A DNA stretch of 64,000 nt from DSWT01 sp035420085 (GCA_035420085.1 DAOLUH010000004.1:80895-144894); one strand, 5' to 3'; positions 15,791 through 24,606 are shown, counted from the stretch's first letter. Notes: a model not told the origin generated them from the letters alone. Made by a program: numbers and translations.

Positions 15791-17035
15791 ATGCACAATC
15801 CCAAAATCCTCATCATCGGCGCGGGTTCGCGTGGTACCGGCTACGCGACGTATTTCCGCGAATTCCCCGACCGGGGACAGGTGATCGGCGTGGCGGAGCC
15901 GCGTGACGCTTACCGTGAACGGCTGGTGAACGCACACAACATTCCGGCGGACAATGTCTTCACCGATTGGCAGGATGCTGCTGCGCGGCCCAGATTCGCG
16001 GACGCGGTTATCATTGCGACACAGGACCGGATGCACACCGAACCGGCGATTGCTTTCGCCAAACTCGGCTATCACGTGCTGCTCGAAAAGCCGATGGCCC
16101 CCACCCCGGAAGAATGTCGCGCGGTCGTGGACACGGCGAAGGCGGCGGGCATCCTCTTCGGCGTGTGCCACGTGATGCGCTACACGCGCTTCACACAACG
16201 GCTCAAGGCCATGGTCGAAGCCGGCGTCATCGGTGACTTGGTCAGCATCCAGCACCTGGAACCGGTGGGTTTCTGGCATCAGGCACACTCCTTCGTGCGC
16301 GGCAACTGGCGCAACGAGAGTGAATCCGGCCCGATGCTGCTCACCAAGTCGTGCCACGATCTGGATTGGCTACGCTATATGATGGGCGTCCCCTGCGAGG
16401 CGGTGTCCTCGTTCGGCACGCTCAAGCACTTCCGCAAAGAGCAGCAACCCCAGGGCGCAAGTGACCGCTGCCTCGATTGCGCCGTCGAGCCGGACTGCCC
16501 CTATTCCGCCAAACGCATCTACCTGACGGCGCTGGACCGTGGCTACACCGGCTGGCCCGTGGACGTGCTCACGCCCCACGTCAGCCGCGAGAGCGTGTTG
16601 GAGGCGCTGCGCACCGGGCCTTACGGGCGCTGCGTCTACGCCTGCGACAACGACGTGGTGGATAACCAGGTGGTCAATCTACAGTTTGCGGGCGACCGGA
16701 CGGCCAATTTCACGATGACCGCCTTCACGCGGATGCGCGACCGCGAGACGCGGCTCTTCGGCACGCGCGGGGAACTGACCTGCGACGGGCGCTTCATCCA
16801 CCACTACAACTTTATGACTGACAGCACCGAGACGATTGACACCGAGATCGACACCGGCTCAGTCCTTGGCGGGCACGGCGGCGGCGACTACTGGCTGATG
16901 CATCACTTCAGCCAGGCGCTCCTCGACGAGGATCAAGGCCAGATTCTCTCCGGCCCGGACGAGACGCTGGAATCGCACCTGATGGTCTTCGCGGCGGAAC
17001 AGGCACGGAAGGGGAACCGCGTGGTGAAGCTGTAG
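15791..17035 (+). CDS. Gfo/Idh/MocA family NAD(P)-dependent oxidoreductase
   Basis: 414 residues. Rossmann domain IIGAGSRGTGYATYFREF, the conserved EKPMAPTPEECR segment, and the second alpha/beta domain with the catalytic-lysine region. Family members oxidise or reduce sugar, inositol or biliverdin-like substrates. A four-Cys stretch (CLDCAVEPDCPYSAKR plus CVYACDN) is unusual for a Gfo/Idh/MocA enzyme and could bind a metal; this sub-type is seen in some Gfo families. Start chosen by AAGGAGACACT. Ends at a strong terminator hairpin. Confidence 0.85.
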   Translation: MHNPKILIIGAGSRGTGYATYFREFPDRGQVIGVAEPRDAYRERLVNAHNIPADNVFTDWQDAAARPRFADAVIIATQDRMHTEPAIAFAKLGYHVLLEKPMAPTPEECRAVVDTAKAAGILFGVCHVMRYTRFTQRLKAMVEAGVIGDLVSIQHLEPVGFWHQAHSFVRGNWRNESESGPMLLTKSCHDLDWLRYMMGVPCEAVSSFGTLKHFRKEQQPQGASDRCLDCAVEPDCPYSAKRIYLTALDRGYTGWPVDVLTPHVSRESVLEALRTGPYGRCVYACDNDVVDNQVVNLQFAGDRTANFTMTAFTRMRDRETRLFGTRGELTCDGRFIHHYNFMTDSTETIDTEIDTGSVLGGHGGGDYWLMHHFSQALLDEDQGQILSGPDETLESHLMVFAAEQARKGNRVVKL

Positions 17036-17054
17036 GCCCCGATCAATGTCACAA

Positions 17055-17090
17055 AAAGAACGCTGCGCTTGTCCAAGCGCAGCGTTCTTT
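17055..17090. terminator. bidirectional rho-independent terminator
   Basis: AAAGAACGCTGCGCTT, a four-base loop GTCC, then the exact complement AAGCGCAGCGTTCTTT: a perfect 16-bp stem flanked by A and T tracts on each side. It separates the plus-strand oxidoreductase from the minus-strand HicAB module and could serve both. Confidence 0.9.
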
Positions 17091-17148
17091 ACTTTAGGAT
17101 TTCAATACGCCCCGAGAAACGCAATCATCCCGGTAGAGGGATGTCCAC

Positions 17149-17397
17149 TTACACCGCAACTGGTTGCAAACCCAAAAGCACGCCCCAACCTCTCACGGCC
17201 TGTTCGTGCGGTTCTGGAATAGGCCGTCCTAGCTCTCGTGCGGTGGCAATCCACTCTTGAATGATGATTTCCGCATTGGCTAGAGCACTCTGATACGTAG
17301 CTCCGTCGGCCATGCATCCTGGCAATTCTGGTACTTCAGCAATGAAAGCCTCATCTTCATCGCTCCAATAAATTACAATCGCATATTTAGTTTTCAT
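17149..17397 (-). CDS. hicB: HicB-family antitoxin
   Basis: 82 residues from the ATG at 17397. The HicB partial RNase-H-like fold is clear: YAIVIYWSDEDEAFIAEVPELPGCMADGATYQSALANAEIIIQEWI. It carries no separate DNA-binding domain. AGGAGG lies 5 bases before the start, which overlaps the end of hicA by 11 bp, so the two are translationally coupled. Order is toxin then antitoxin, as in classical hicAB. It would neutralise HicA and repress the operon. Confidence 0.88.
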   Translation of the reverse strand: MKTKYAIVIYWSDEDEAFIAEVPELPGCMADGATYQSALANAEIIIQEWIATARELGRPIPEPHEQAVRGWGVLLGLQPVAV

Positions 17398-17647
17398 CAC
17401 TTCCTCCTAACCTGTACCGCAAAATTAGGGTACGAACCTGTCTGACCTGGTATGGTTTGGCCTGTGCGTCTTTGGGTTGAAGGTTGAGGATTTCTGCAAT
17501 GCCTTCACGAGTGAAAATGTGATGGTCGCCACGGATACGTTCCTCAAAACCCAAGTATTTCAACAAACGACAGAGATCGGAAAATAAAATAGACGCATCG
17601 GCCGTCCCACACAAAACCTTATAGAGCAACTTCTCTCTTTGTGTCAT
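17387..17647 (-). CDS. hicA: HicA-family mRNA interferase toxin
   Basis: 86 residues with the double-stranded-RNA-binding-like HicA fold. The catalytic histidine lies in GDHHIFTREG and the family end pattern is ILNLQPKDAQAKPYQVRQVR. HicA toxins cleave mRNA on the ribosome-independent pathway. A TATAAT box sits 22 bases upstream of the start. The gene seems intact, so the module may be active. Confidence 0.88.
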   Translation of the reverse strand: MTQREKLLYKVLCGTADASILFSDLCRLLKYLGFEERIRGDHHIFTREGIAEILNLQPKDAQAKPYQVRQVRTLILRYRLGGSDEN

Positions 17648-17668
17648 CGCCGCCTCAAGTCTATCTCC

Positions 17669-17674
17669 ATTATA
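17669..17674 (-). promoter_or_regulatory. -10 box of the hicAB operon
   Basis: TATAAT on the minus strand, 21 bases from the hicA start at 17647. The -35 region is not recognisable. Confidence 0.5.
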
Positions 17675-17698
17675 CCCTGACCTGTTAAAAGATGAAAA

Positions 17699-20032
17699 TT
17701 ATCCGCTCACATATCCCCGCGCAGACGACGGTGTCCACGCCAGCAACCGTTCGGTCAACCGCGTATTACGCTGCGCAATTTTATCGTTATGCACGGCAAT
17801 AGCAATCGCGCGCGGGTTCCCCACCAGAACGACGAGTTTGGCAGCGCGCGTAACGCCCGTGTAGAGCAGGTTGCGCTGCAACATCATGTAGTGCTGCGTC
17901 AAAATCGGGATCACCACCACCGGGAACTCCGACCCCTGCGATTTGTGGATGCTCACCGCGTAAGCGTGCACCAGCTCATCTAACTCGGTGAACTCGTAGC
18001 CCACCAGCGCCCCGTCGAAGTTGACCGTGAGCGTGTGCTCCTCCAAATCCAACGCCGTGACGCGCCCCATATCGCCGTTGAACACCTGCCGGTCATAGTC
18101 GTTGCGAATCTGCATCACGCGGTCGCCCACGCGGAACGTCCGCGCGCCGTGGACCGACTGCGCCTTGCGTGCGTCTGGCGGGTTGAGCGTCTCTTGCAAG
18201 CGCCGGTTCAGCTCGCCGACGCCCGCCGCGCCCCGGTGCATCGGGCTGAGCACCTGGATGTCGCGGTCGGCGTCGTAGCCGAACTTCGCCGGGATGCGCT
18301 GCGCGACGATGTCGAGGACGAGGTCGGCAGCGCGCTCGGCATCATCCGCCGTGAACATGAAAAAATCGCGCGCCGGGCCGTTGCACACCGGCATCTCGCC
18401 GCGATTGATGCGGTGTGCGTTGACGATGATGTAGCTGTCCTCCGCCTGGCGGAAGATCGTATCGAGCCGCGTGACGGGGATCACGTCACTGGCGATCAGG
18501 TCGCGCAGCACGTTCCCCGCCCCCACCGACGGTAACTGATCCACGTCCCCTACCAACAGCAAATGACTGCCCGCTTCCACGGCCTTGAGCAGGTGGTTCA
18601 TCAGCAGAATGTCTACCATGGACGTTTCGTCCACGATGACCATATCGGCGTCGAGCGGATTCTCCTGGTCACGCGCGAACCGGAAGCCTTCGGCGGGTTT
18701 GACTTCGAGAAGCCGGTGGATCGTCTTTGCTTCCAGGCCGGTCGCTTCGCTCAGGCGCTTGGCGGCGCGGCCCGTCGGCGCGCACAGCAGCACCGAGCAA
18801 CGTTTAGCAAGCAAAAGCTGGATGATGCTGCGCGTGATCGTCGTCTTGCCGGTGCCGGGACCGCCCGTGAGGATGCTCACTTTCTCCGTGAGCGCCATGC
18901 GCACCGCCGCCTCCTGCTGCTCAGCTAGATGTATGGGATTTCGTTCTGCAAGCCAGGCAAACGCCTTATCCCACTCCACATCCCGAAAAACCGCCAGCCG
19001 GTCCCGCGCACTCGCCTGCAACTGCCGCAGCTTGTTGGCGACGCCACGCTCCGCATAAAAGAAGGGGGGTAAGAAAATGGCAGACTCGTTGCTGGTTGCT
19101 GGTTGCTGGATACTGGATACTGGATGCTGGATGCTGGATTCGCTGATTCGCTGATTCTTGGTTCTCGATTCGCCATTCGCCATTTGCCATTCGCCATTCT
19201 CCGCGACGACTTCTTCCAAGCGAATGAGCGTGTCGAGTTGCGGTGCGCATGCCTCGCGGGGGACTTCGAGGAGTTCGGCAGCGGCGGTGAGCAATTCGTC
19301 GCGCGGGGCGAAACAGTGGCCGTCATCACTGAACGTGCCCAGGGCGTAGCGCAATCCGGCCTGGATGCGTTCCGGCGCGTCCACGGCGAAGCCCATTTTC
19401 TGCGCGATCTTGTCCGCCGTTTTGAAGCCAATGCCGTAGATGTCCTTCGCCAGCCGGTATGGGTCGTTGCGCACGACAGCGAGCGCCTGGTCTGCGTACT
19501 GCTTGTAAATTTTCACCGCCAGCCCGGTGCTGACGCCGTGGCTTTGCAGGAAGATCATGATCTCCTTGATGTGCTTCTGCTCTTCCCAGGCGCGCGCGAT
19601 CTGCGCCGTGCGCTTTTCGCCGACGCCCGGCACTTCGCGCAAACGGTGCACCTCCGTCTCGATCACATCCAACGTCTTGAGGCCGAAGTAATCCACGATG
19701 CGCCCGGCGTTGACCGGCCCCACCCCTTTGATCAGGCCGCTACCCAGGTACTTGCGAATGCCCTCGACCGTCGCCGGAAGCTGCACACTGTACTCGCGCA
19801 CCTCGAACTGGCGGCCATACTGCGGATGCGTCGTCCACACGCCGCGCAGCCGCACCGACTCGCCGGGATTGACGCCCGTGAGCGTGCCGATCACGGTGAC
19901 CTCGTAGCTTTTCCCTTTTGGCGTCAGCTTGGCGACGGTGTAGCCGTTCTCTTCGTTCTGGAAGGTCAGCCGTTCCAGCGTTCCTTCGAGGGTTTGCAGA
20001 GGGGTACTATCGGACATAGACATCGTCGGCAT
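17699..20032 (-). CDS. recD2: RecD2-type 5'-3' DNA helicase with a repeat-encoded insert
   Basis: 777 residues. An OB-like N-terminal domain (LEGTLERLTFQNEENGYTVA), helix-hairpin-helix region (YLGSGLIKGVGPVNAGRIVD), Walker A GGPGTGKTTIT at about residue 390, Walker B DETSMVD, and the C-terminal UvrD-like segment with SIHKSQGSEFPVVVIP. RecD2 proteins act as stand-alone ATP-dependent helicases in recombination or repair. Between the winged-helix region and the IFLPPFFYAERGVA segment, residues about 278-316 are encoded by word repeats (19085-19200) that the family lacks. Start choice between M1 and M6 is open: no ribosome site is convincing for either. Confidence 0.9.
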   Translation of the reverse strand: MPTMSMSDSTPLQTLEGTLERLTFQNEENGYTVAKLTPKGKSYEVTVIGTLTGVNPGESVRLRGVWTTHPQYGRQFEVREYSVQLPATVEGIRKYLGSGLIKGVGPVNAGRIVDYFGLKTLDVIETEVHRLREVPGVGEKRTAQIARAWEEQKHIKEIMIFLQSHGVSTGLAVKIYKQYADQALAVVRNDPYRLAKDIYGIGFKTADKIAQKMGFAVDAPERIQAGLRYALGTFSDDGHCFAPRDELLTAAAELLEVPREACAPQLDTLIRLEEVVAENGEWQMANGESRTKNQRISESSIQHPVSSIQQPATSNESAIFLPPFFYAERGVANKLRQLQASARDRLAVFRDVEWDKAFAWLAERNPIHLAEQQEAAVRMALTEKVSILTGGPGTGKTTITRSIIQLLLAKRCSVLLCAPTGRAAKRLSEATGLEAKTIHRLLEVKPAEGFRFARDQENPLDADMVIVDETSMVDILLMNHLLKAVEAGSHLLLVGDVDQLPSVGAGNVLRDLIASDVIPVTRLDTIFRQAEDSYIIVNAHRINRGEMPVCNGPARDFFMFTADDAERAADLVLDIVAQRIPAKFGYDADRDIQVLSPMHRGAAGVGELNRRLQETLNPPDARKAQSVHGARTFRVGDRVMQIRNDYDRQVFNGDMGRVTALDLEEHTLTVNFDGALVGYEFTELDELVHAYAVSIHKSQGSEFPVVVIPILTQHYMMLQRNLLYTGVTRAAKLVVLVGNPRAIAIAVHNDKIAQRNTRLTERLLAWTPSSARGYVSG
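19085..19200 (-). repeat. in-frame word repeat inside the RecD2 helicase
   Basis: On the coding (minus) strand the order is GGCGAAT/GGCAAAT words, GAATCAGC octamers, then CCAGCAT/CCAGTAT and CCAGCAA words. Translation is QMANGESRTKNQRISES then SIQHPVSSIQQPATSNES, similar to the insert at 9727-9842 of the glycosyltransferase. Stop-free in this orientation. Confidence 0.85.
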
Positions 20033-20039
20033 ATATCAA

Positions 20040-20110
20040 ATCGACCCGTAACGATGATGCGTGAAGCGTGATGCGTGAACAGACATTCACGTATCACGGA
20101 TCACGCACCA
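20040..20110. repeat. inverted repeat of ATGCGTGAA words
   Basis: GATGCGTGAAGCGTGATGCGTGAA on the left (24 bases) pairs imperfectly with TTCACGTATCACGGATCACGC on the right. It fills the spacer between the helicase start and the slipin stop. Confidence 0.65.
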
Positions 20111-20127
20111 TGATCAGGATTTGTGAA

Positions 20128-21096
20128 CTACTTCGTCGTCAGGCTCCCCGCCACCGTCGCCGCTAGCATATTGTCGACCGCCGGAACATTGCCGCCCAAA
20201 CCGTAGATAACGATCTGGCTGCCCTCCTCACGGCCGATGCGCTCCAGAACGCTGAGCCGGTAGATTTCCATAGCCCGATCCGACATCAGTGCTGCCGCCT
20301 CGTTGAATTTCTCGGCGATGGCTTTTTCAGCGTCGGCTTCGGCGATCTTGGCCTGCGCCGACCGGCGGGACTGCGCCAGCACACTCAACTCCTGAATCAG
20401 ATCGGCGGGCACGCGCACGTCGGTAATTTCTACCGAGGTGACATCCACCCCAAACGAGGACGCCGCGCTGTCGATGATCTCCTTGAGTCGACTCGACACT
20501 TTGTCGCGTGCGCCCAACAACTCAGACAGTTCCAACATCCCGATGGTGTCTTTGAGCGCGCTGTTGGCAGCCTGGAAAACGGCTTCCTGGTAATTCGCCA
20601 CGCTCAACGCTGCCTTCTGCGGGTCTTCGACGCGCCAGAAGATCACAGCCTCGCAGCCCACCGGGACGTTGTCATCCGTGAGCGTCTCCGCCGCCGTGAT
20701 GACGCGCGTCTGGATACGTAAGTCGATCTGCGCCGTGACCGATTCGTTGAACGGCGGGTACGGGATCACCCAGAAGCGCCCCGGCCCGCGGACGCCCATG
20801 AATTTGCCGAGTTTGAGCACAATCACCCGCTCGTATTCCGAAACAATGTAAAGGCTGCTGCTGAACATCCCCGGAACGATCAGCGCGAGCAGGCCGCCAA
20901 CGACCAGAATCACTCCTGCGATTACCGTTCCGATATCGGGCAGCAGAAAGCCTGCTGCCAGAGCCAGAATCACGGTGATGACCCCTATCAGAAAGAAGAT
21001 GCCGAACCAGACCAACGCACGCTGCACGCGTTGCACGTTGTTGAGGTTGCGGGCTGCGGGGTTATAGAGCATTTGCTGCATCGGTTGTACTGCCAT
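20128..21096 (-). CDS. slipin / stomatin-like SPFH (band 7) membrane protein
   Basis: 322 residues. Two or more N-terminal membrane helices (about 28-50 and 55-78), then the SPFH domain (SLYIVSEYERVIVLKLGKFMGVRGPGRFWVIPYPPFNESV, shown here in pieces) and a coiled-coil end with the QSRRSAQAKIAEADAEKAIAEKFNEAA repeat. Slipins form oligomeric scaffolds in the membrane and often pair with NfeD; no nfeD gene is adjacent. Start set by AAGGAGGGAACT. The gene is transcribed away from the Amj gene, with a 292-bp divergent spacer that holds no gene. Confidence 0.92.
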   Translation of the reverse strand: MAVQPMQQMLYNPAARNLNNVQRVQRALVWFGIFFLIGVITVILALAAGFLLPDIGTVIAGVILVVGGLLALIVPGMFSSSLYIVSEYERVIVLKLGKFMGVRGPGRFWVIPYPPFNESVTAQIDLRIQTRVITAAETLTDDNVPVGCEAVIFWRVEDPQKAALSVANYQEAVFQAANSALKDTIGMLELSELLGARDKVSSRLKEIIDSAASSFGVDVTSVEITDVRVPADLIQELSVLAQSRRSAQAKIAEADAEKAIAEKFNEAAALMSDRAMEIYRLSVLERIGREEGSQIVIYGLGGNVPAVDNMLAATVAGSLTTK

Positions 21097-21388
21097 AGTT
21101 CCCTCCTTGAAAGTCGTCTGGTAGTCTTAAGTCCAGTCGTCGAGTGGTCAACACGCATTCGGCGGCTGGTGAATTCACCTCTATTAAAGCATGAAATGGT
21201 TAAATGAACAGAGAAATAGGCATTTGCCCGGGGGCTTATCCTGCTCCAAAGGGAATGCCAGTTCCCTGTATCAAGCCGACACAAACCAAAAACCGCGAAT
21301 CCGGCGATCTGCTCGAAGCGAAATAAGGAGACGGGAGTATACTGTGGCGCGAGCTAACAACTCGCGCTACACAGGGAGGAAGCCAGGA
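21097..21388. other. divergent intergenic region with no gene seen
   Basis: 292 bp between slipin (minus) and Amj (plus). It contains short words of the type GTCTGGTAGTCTTAAGTCCAG near 21116-21150. No open frame with a ribosome site and no strong hairpin was found. Promoters for both genes presumably lie here. Confidence 0.5.
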
Positions 21389-22195
21389 ATGACAACGCAG
21401 TTGCTGGTTATTTTTCTGTTGACGGTGCTGGTGAACACGATTGACACAAGCGCCTACGCGGCGCGACTGGCGGGGGTGCGCACCGGACATCCAGCGCTGG
21501 CAGGATCGCTGTACAATGTGCTGACGTTGGGATCGCGTGGAGCCAATGCCCTCGCCGGGCCACTGCTCGCCAGCCTGACAGATCTGGCTGTGCTCAACCA
21601 GAACACCACCTCGCTGCTGAATGTGTACCGCATCGTCGTGCTGGCGGCGTCGGTAGGAACAGTGATCGCCGCACTCGGTATCCCGAGCTTGAGCCGCATT
21701 CTGGCGCGCGGCATCGCCGCCTACGAAAATCGTCGCTCGCTGCCGCAAGTGGTGGTGCGCGGCGCGTCGGTGCAGGGCCTCTGGCGGATGACCACCGATC
21801 TGACGCCGCCCCGTCTGGGCGCGGTACGCGAATCCCGCCGCAGCCCCTTCCCGAAACGATTCCTCATCGCCAGCGTGCTCGTCACGGCGATTGCTGCGGT
21901 GAGCAACGCCGCCGCGATGTACGCCAGCGCGCTCGTTCCCGAGGGCGCGCGCACGGCGACCAGCCTTTCGCCGATGCTGGCCGGCTTTGGCCTGGTGCTC
22001 TCCATTTTCGTCGTCAACCCCGTCGCCGCCCTCGTTACCGATGAAGCGTTGCGCGAGCAGCGCCCGCTCAAGGACGTGACCTACATCACCATCTGGCAGG
22101 TGGGCGCGCAACTGCTCGGTACGCTCGCAGCGCAACTGCTGCTCTGGCCGGCGGGCCAGGCCATCGCCATCGTCACCCGCTGGCTGGTGGGATAA
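21389..22195 (+). CDS. amj: Amj-family lipid II flippase
   Basis: 268 residues, about the size of Bacillus Amj. The diagnostic opening is LTVLVNTIDTSAYAARLAGVRTGHPALAGSLYNVLTLGSRGANALAGPLL, given here as its key stretches TIDTSAYAARLAGVRTG and SLYNVLTLGSRGANALAGP. Several hydrophobic helices follow. Amj moves lipid II across the membrane and can substitute for MurJ. The start at 21389 is supported by GGGAGGAAGCCAGGA; an upstream in-frame start would add 66 residues that lack any family similarity. Confidence 0.88.
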   Translation: MTTQLLVIFLLTVLVNTIDTSAYAARLAGVRTGHPALAGSLYNVLTLGSRGANALAGPLLASLTDLAVLNQNTTSLLNVYRIVVLAASVGTVIAALGIPSLSRILARGIAAYENRRSLPQVVVRGASVQGLWRMTTDLTPPRLGAVRESRRSPFPKRFLIASVLVTAIAAVSNAAAMYASALVPEGARTATSLSPMLAGFGLVLSIFVVNPVAALVTDEALREQRPLKDVTYITIWQVGAQLLGTLAAQLLLWPAGQAIAIVTRWLVG

Positions 22196-22227
22196 ATTGA
22201 CAAGCGGGTAAAGTTGGCTATGCTAAC

Positions 22228-22266
22228 CGTTGGAACGTTGAAACGTTTGAACGTTCAAACGTTTCG
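22228..22266. repeat. AACGTT-family repeat with a 24-bp perfect palindrome
   Basis: Octamers AACGTTGA, AACGTTTG, AACGTTCA, AACGTTTC run in tandem. Within this, 22241-22264 is a perfect palindrome with half-site AAACGTTTGAAC. It sits just upstream of the cupin gene. Confidence 0.85.
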
Positions 22267-22288
22267 ACAGCAGGCGGAAAGGATGCTT

Positions 22289-22849
22289 ATGAAAAATATA
22301 GACGCACGCGAAAGCACACCCGTTGAGGAAACGCCCTGGGAGCCGGAGCCAGTTGACGCTGAAGTATTTCATCAAGATGCCTGGGCAAACATCAACCGCG
22401 CGCCTTACGACCAGGTCTCCGGCGTGACGTACAAGCGCGCGCCGAACACCAAGCGCGTGCGCTACACCCCGGCGGATCCCGCGCCGGAGATGCCTGAACC
22501 GTGGCAGGGAAGCGGCGACGCCATTGTGCGCTGGCTGTTCAGCGAACTGCCCGGCACGGAAGAACGCCTGCTGGCCGGCGCGACCTTCGCCTTTCTGCAC
22601 GACCTCACACTCGCGCCGGGAGCAGCCACCGGACAGAAAGCGCATCCCGGCCTGCTGCACCTCTACTACACCGTGAGCGGGCAGGGGATGCTCTACCATC
22701 GCCCGACGGATGGCAGCCCTGTTGTCGCGCGGGTGCTGCGGCCCGGCGACGCGGCCCTGGTGCGCGGCGACGAATTGCACAGCATCGCCAACGAAACCGC
22801 TGCTGACCTGCGCCTGCTCGTCGTGGGATTGCGTGAGGGGCCACGATGA
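22289..22849 (+). CDS. cupin-domain protein
   Basis: 186 residues from the ATG behind GGAAAGGATGCTT. The N-terminal 60 residues are acidic and Pro-rich, without a known domain. The C-terminal part has the cupin barrel: LAPGAATGQKAHPGLLHLYYTVSGQGML with a GxxxxxHxH-like motif (here partly degenerate, with H and Y in the metal positions) and the second motif region RPGDAALVRGDELHSIANE. Function unknown, perhaps a small-molecule sensor or isomerase. An upstream in-frame extension across the AACGTT repeat is rejected. It overlaps the next gene by four bases (ATGA), so they are co-translated. Confidence 0.8.
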   Translation: MKNIDARESTPVEETPWEPEPVDAEVFHQDAWANINRAPYDQVSGVTYKRAPNTKRVRYTPADPAPEMPEPWQGSGDAIVRWLFSELPGTEERLLAGATFAFLHDLTLAPGAATGQKAHPGLLHLYYTVSGQGMLYHRPTDGSPVVARVLRPGDAALVRGDELHSIANETAADLRLLVVGLREGPR

Positions 22850-24126
22850 GCCGCCGCGTGATCGTCATCGGCGGCGGGGCGGCGGGCTTGATCGCCGCCG
22901 GGCGCGCCGCCGAGGTGGGCGCGGACGTGATCGTGCTGGAAAAGATGCGCGAGGCGGGGAAGAAAATCCTCGTCAGCGGGCAGGAACGCTGCAACATCAC
23001 CAACAGCGCGCCGCTGGAGAAGTTCCTCGAACACTACGGGCGCAACGGGCAGTTCCTACGCAACGCCTACCACCGTTTCTTCCGCGATGAGGTACTGGCG
23101 CTGCTGGCGCGCTACGGCGTGGAGACGCAAGAGGAACGCGGCGGGCGCGTCTTCCCGGCCTCCGGGCAGGCCGCCGACGTGCGCGACGCGCTGCTGCGCT
23201 ATGCCACATCGCACGGCGCGGAGGTCCGCTATCGCGCAGAAGCTCAACATATTCTGGTCAGTGATGGCGAAACCATCGGCGTGCAGATGGCAAACGGCGC
23301 GCGCCTACCAGCGCACGCGGTCATCCTGGCGACGGGCGGGGCCTCGTGGCCCGACACCGGTTCCACGGGCGACGGCTACCGTATGGCGCAGGAGATCGGC
23401 CACACCATCGTCCCGCTGCGCCCGGCGCTCGTCCCCTTGACCGTCGCCGAGCGCACGCAAGCCAAGGCGCTGCAAGGCGTGAGCCTGCGCAATGTCCGCT
23501 GCACCTTCTATACGCAAAAAGGCGACAGTCCGGCAAAGGCCCTGCGTCTCCCCTACCCCATGCCGCCCACCGGGGAGATGCTTTTTACGCACTTCGGCGT
23601 CTCCGGGCCGCTCATTCTCACCGCGTCGTTAGCCGCGGTGGATGCCCTGCGCGACGGCGCGAAGGTGACGCTCAGCATTGATCTCAAACCGGGAATGACC
23701 GAGCAAGAGGTCCACACACGGCTGCAACGCGAATTCGAGGAAAACGCCCATCGCCTGCTGGCAAATCTGCTGCGCGGTTGGGTTCCCGCCACCCTTGCGG
23801 ACACACTCGCCGGGTTGAGCGGCGTCGCCGCCGACCGGCCCGTCCACACAATCCGCGCCGAGGAGCGCGCGCGCATCGTGGCGCTGCTCAAGGATTTCCG
23901 TTGGGAGATCACCGGCTCGCTGCCGTTGGTTGCGGGGATGGTGACGGCGGGCGGTGTGGCGCTCAAAGAAGTGGATCCGGTGAGCTTCGCGTCGCGCATC
24001 GTCAAGAGTTTATACATCGTCGGCGAGACGTTGGACATTGCGGCGGACACAGGCGGGTTTAACCTGCAGGCGGCGTTCAGCAGCGGGTATCTGGCGGGGG
24101 AGAGTGCGGGGGGAGACCACGGATAA
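22846..24126 (+). CDS. HI0933/BaiN-family flavoprotein oxidoreductase
   Basis: 426 residues. The FAD-binding opening VIVIGGGAAGLIAAGRAAEVGADVIVLEKM, the family signature GKKILVSGQERCNITN, a middle beta domain, and the end segment AGMVTAGGVALKEVDP and GETLDIAADTGGFNLQAAFSSGYLAG identify the HI0933/YhiN family. Most members have no defined substrate; BaiN reduces bile acid intermediates. The conserved length and motifs indicate an intact enzyme. It starts inside the cupin gene (ATGA overlap), so the two form a small operon ending at the hairpin at 24184-24227. Confidence 0.9.
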   Translation: MSRRVIVIGGGAAGLIAAGRAAEVGADVIVLEKMREAGKKILVSGQERCNITNSAPLEKFLEHYGRNGQFLRNAYHRFFRDEVLALLARYGVETQEERGGRVFPASGQAADVRDALLRYATSHGAEVRYRAEAQHILVSDGETIGVQMANGARLPAHAVILATGGASWPDTGSTGDGYRMAQEIGHTIVPLRPALVPLTVAERTQAKALQGVSLRNVRCTFYTQKGDSPAKALRLPYPMPPTGEMLFTHFGVSGPLILTASLAAVDALRDGAKVTLSIDLKPGMTEQEVHTRLQREFEENAHRLLANLLRGWVPATLADTLAGLSGVAADRPVHTIRAEERARIVALLKDFRWEITGSLPLVAGMVTAGGVALKEVDPVSFASRIVKSLYIVGETLDIAADTGGFNLQAAFSSGYLAGESAGGDHG

Positions 24127-24183
24127 AGAAATAGACGATAGGGAGAGCATGTCTGTTGCGCGGTTCTTCTCATAAATCTGGGG

Positions 24184-24227
24184 AGTGGGAGTTTGGGGGC
24201 GGAGCAGTCCGCCCCCAAACTCCCACT
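24184..24227 (+). terminator. strong hairpin after the cupin/flavoprotein operon
   Basis: A perfect 20-bp stem (left arm starting AGTGGGAGTTTGGGGG, right arm ending CCCCCAAACTCCCACT) with a four-base loop GCAG. It is followed by TTGTCC and a pyrimidine-rich tract rather than a clean T run. Confidence 0.75.
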
Positions 24228-24349
24228 TTGTCCTCTTCTCTATTCAGAGGATGTTTTGTGTGCACGTAATAATTGTCGAAATATATCAAATACGCAAATT
24301 TTACCGTGTTGTTCTTGACTTTTTTGTTGACACGGGTATCCTTCCCTAA

Positions 24350-24520
24350 TAGACAAACGGTTTAGAAGTGGCACGACCAGAGACCCTTCGCTCCGTCCCG
24401 GAAAAACATCGGGACTGCGCTCAGGGTAACGGGGTGCAGAAGATAGTGCTGATTTTGCATACATCTCTATATAGAACGTCATTCCGAACGCTTTTTGTGA
24501 GGAATCTTTTACGTGGGTAA
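24350..24520. repeat. relic of a widespread interspersed repeat family
   Basis: Within the 480-bp gap 24127-24606, pieces such as AGAGACCCTTCGCTCC, GGGACTGCGCTCAGGGTAAC and GTCATTCCGAACG with GTGAGGAATCTTT resemble the common repeat whose translation reads SERSEESL in many genomes. The copy is degenerate and not part of any gene. Apart from this relic, the hairpin at 24184 and CGACTTTTGACTTTTC words near 24567-24590, the gap holds nothing recognised. Confidence 0.5.
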
Positions 24521-24606
24521 CGGGATGCTGAGGATTGTGCCAGGTTTAATTGGTTTCTCTATAAGACTTTCGACTTTTGACTTTTCACTATTCCCAGGGG
24601 GCAAGC

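Noticed and set aside
24240..24482. 80-codon minus-strand frame in the large gap
   Set aside because: It translates the decayed interspersed repeat and has no ribosome site.
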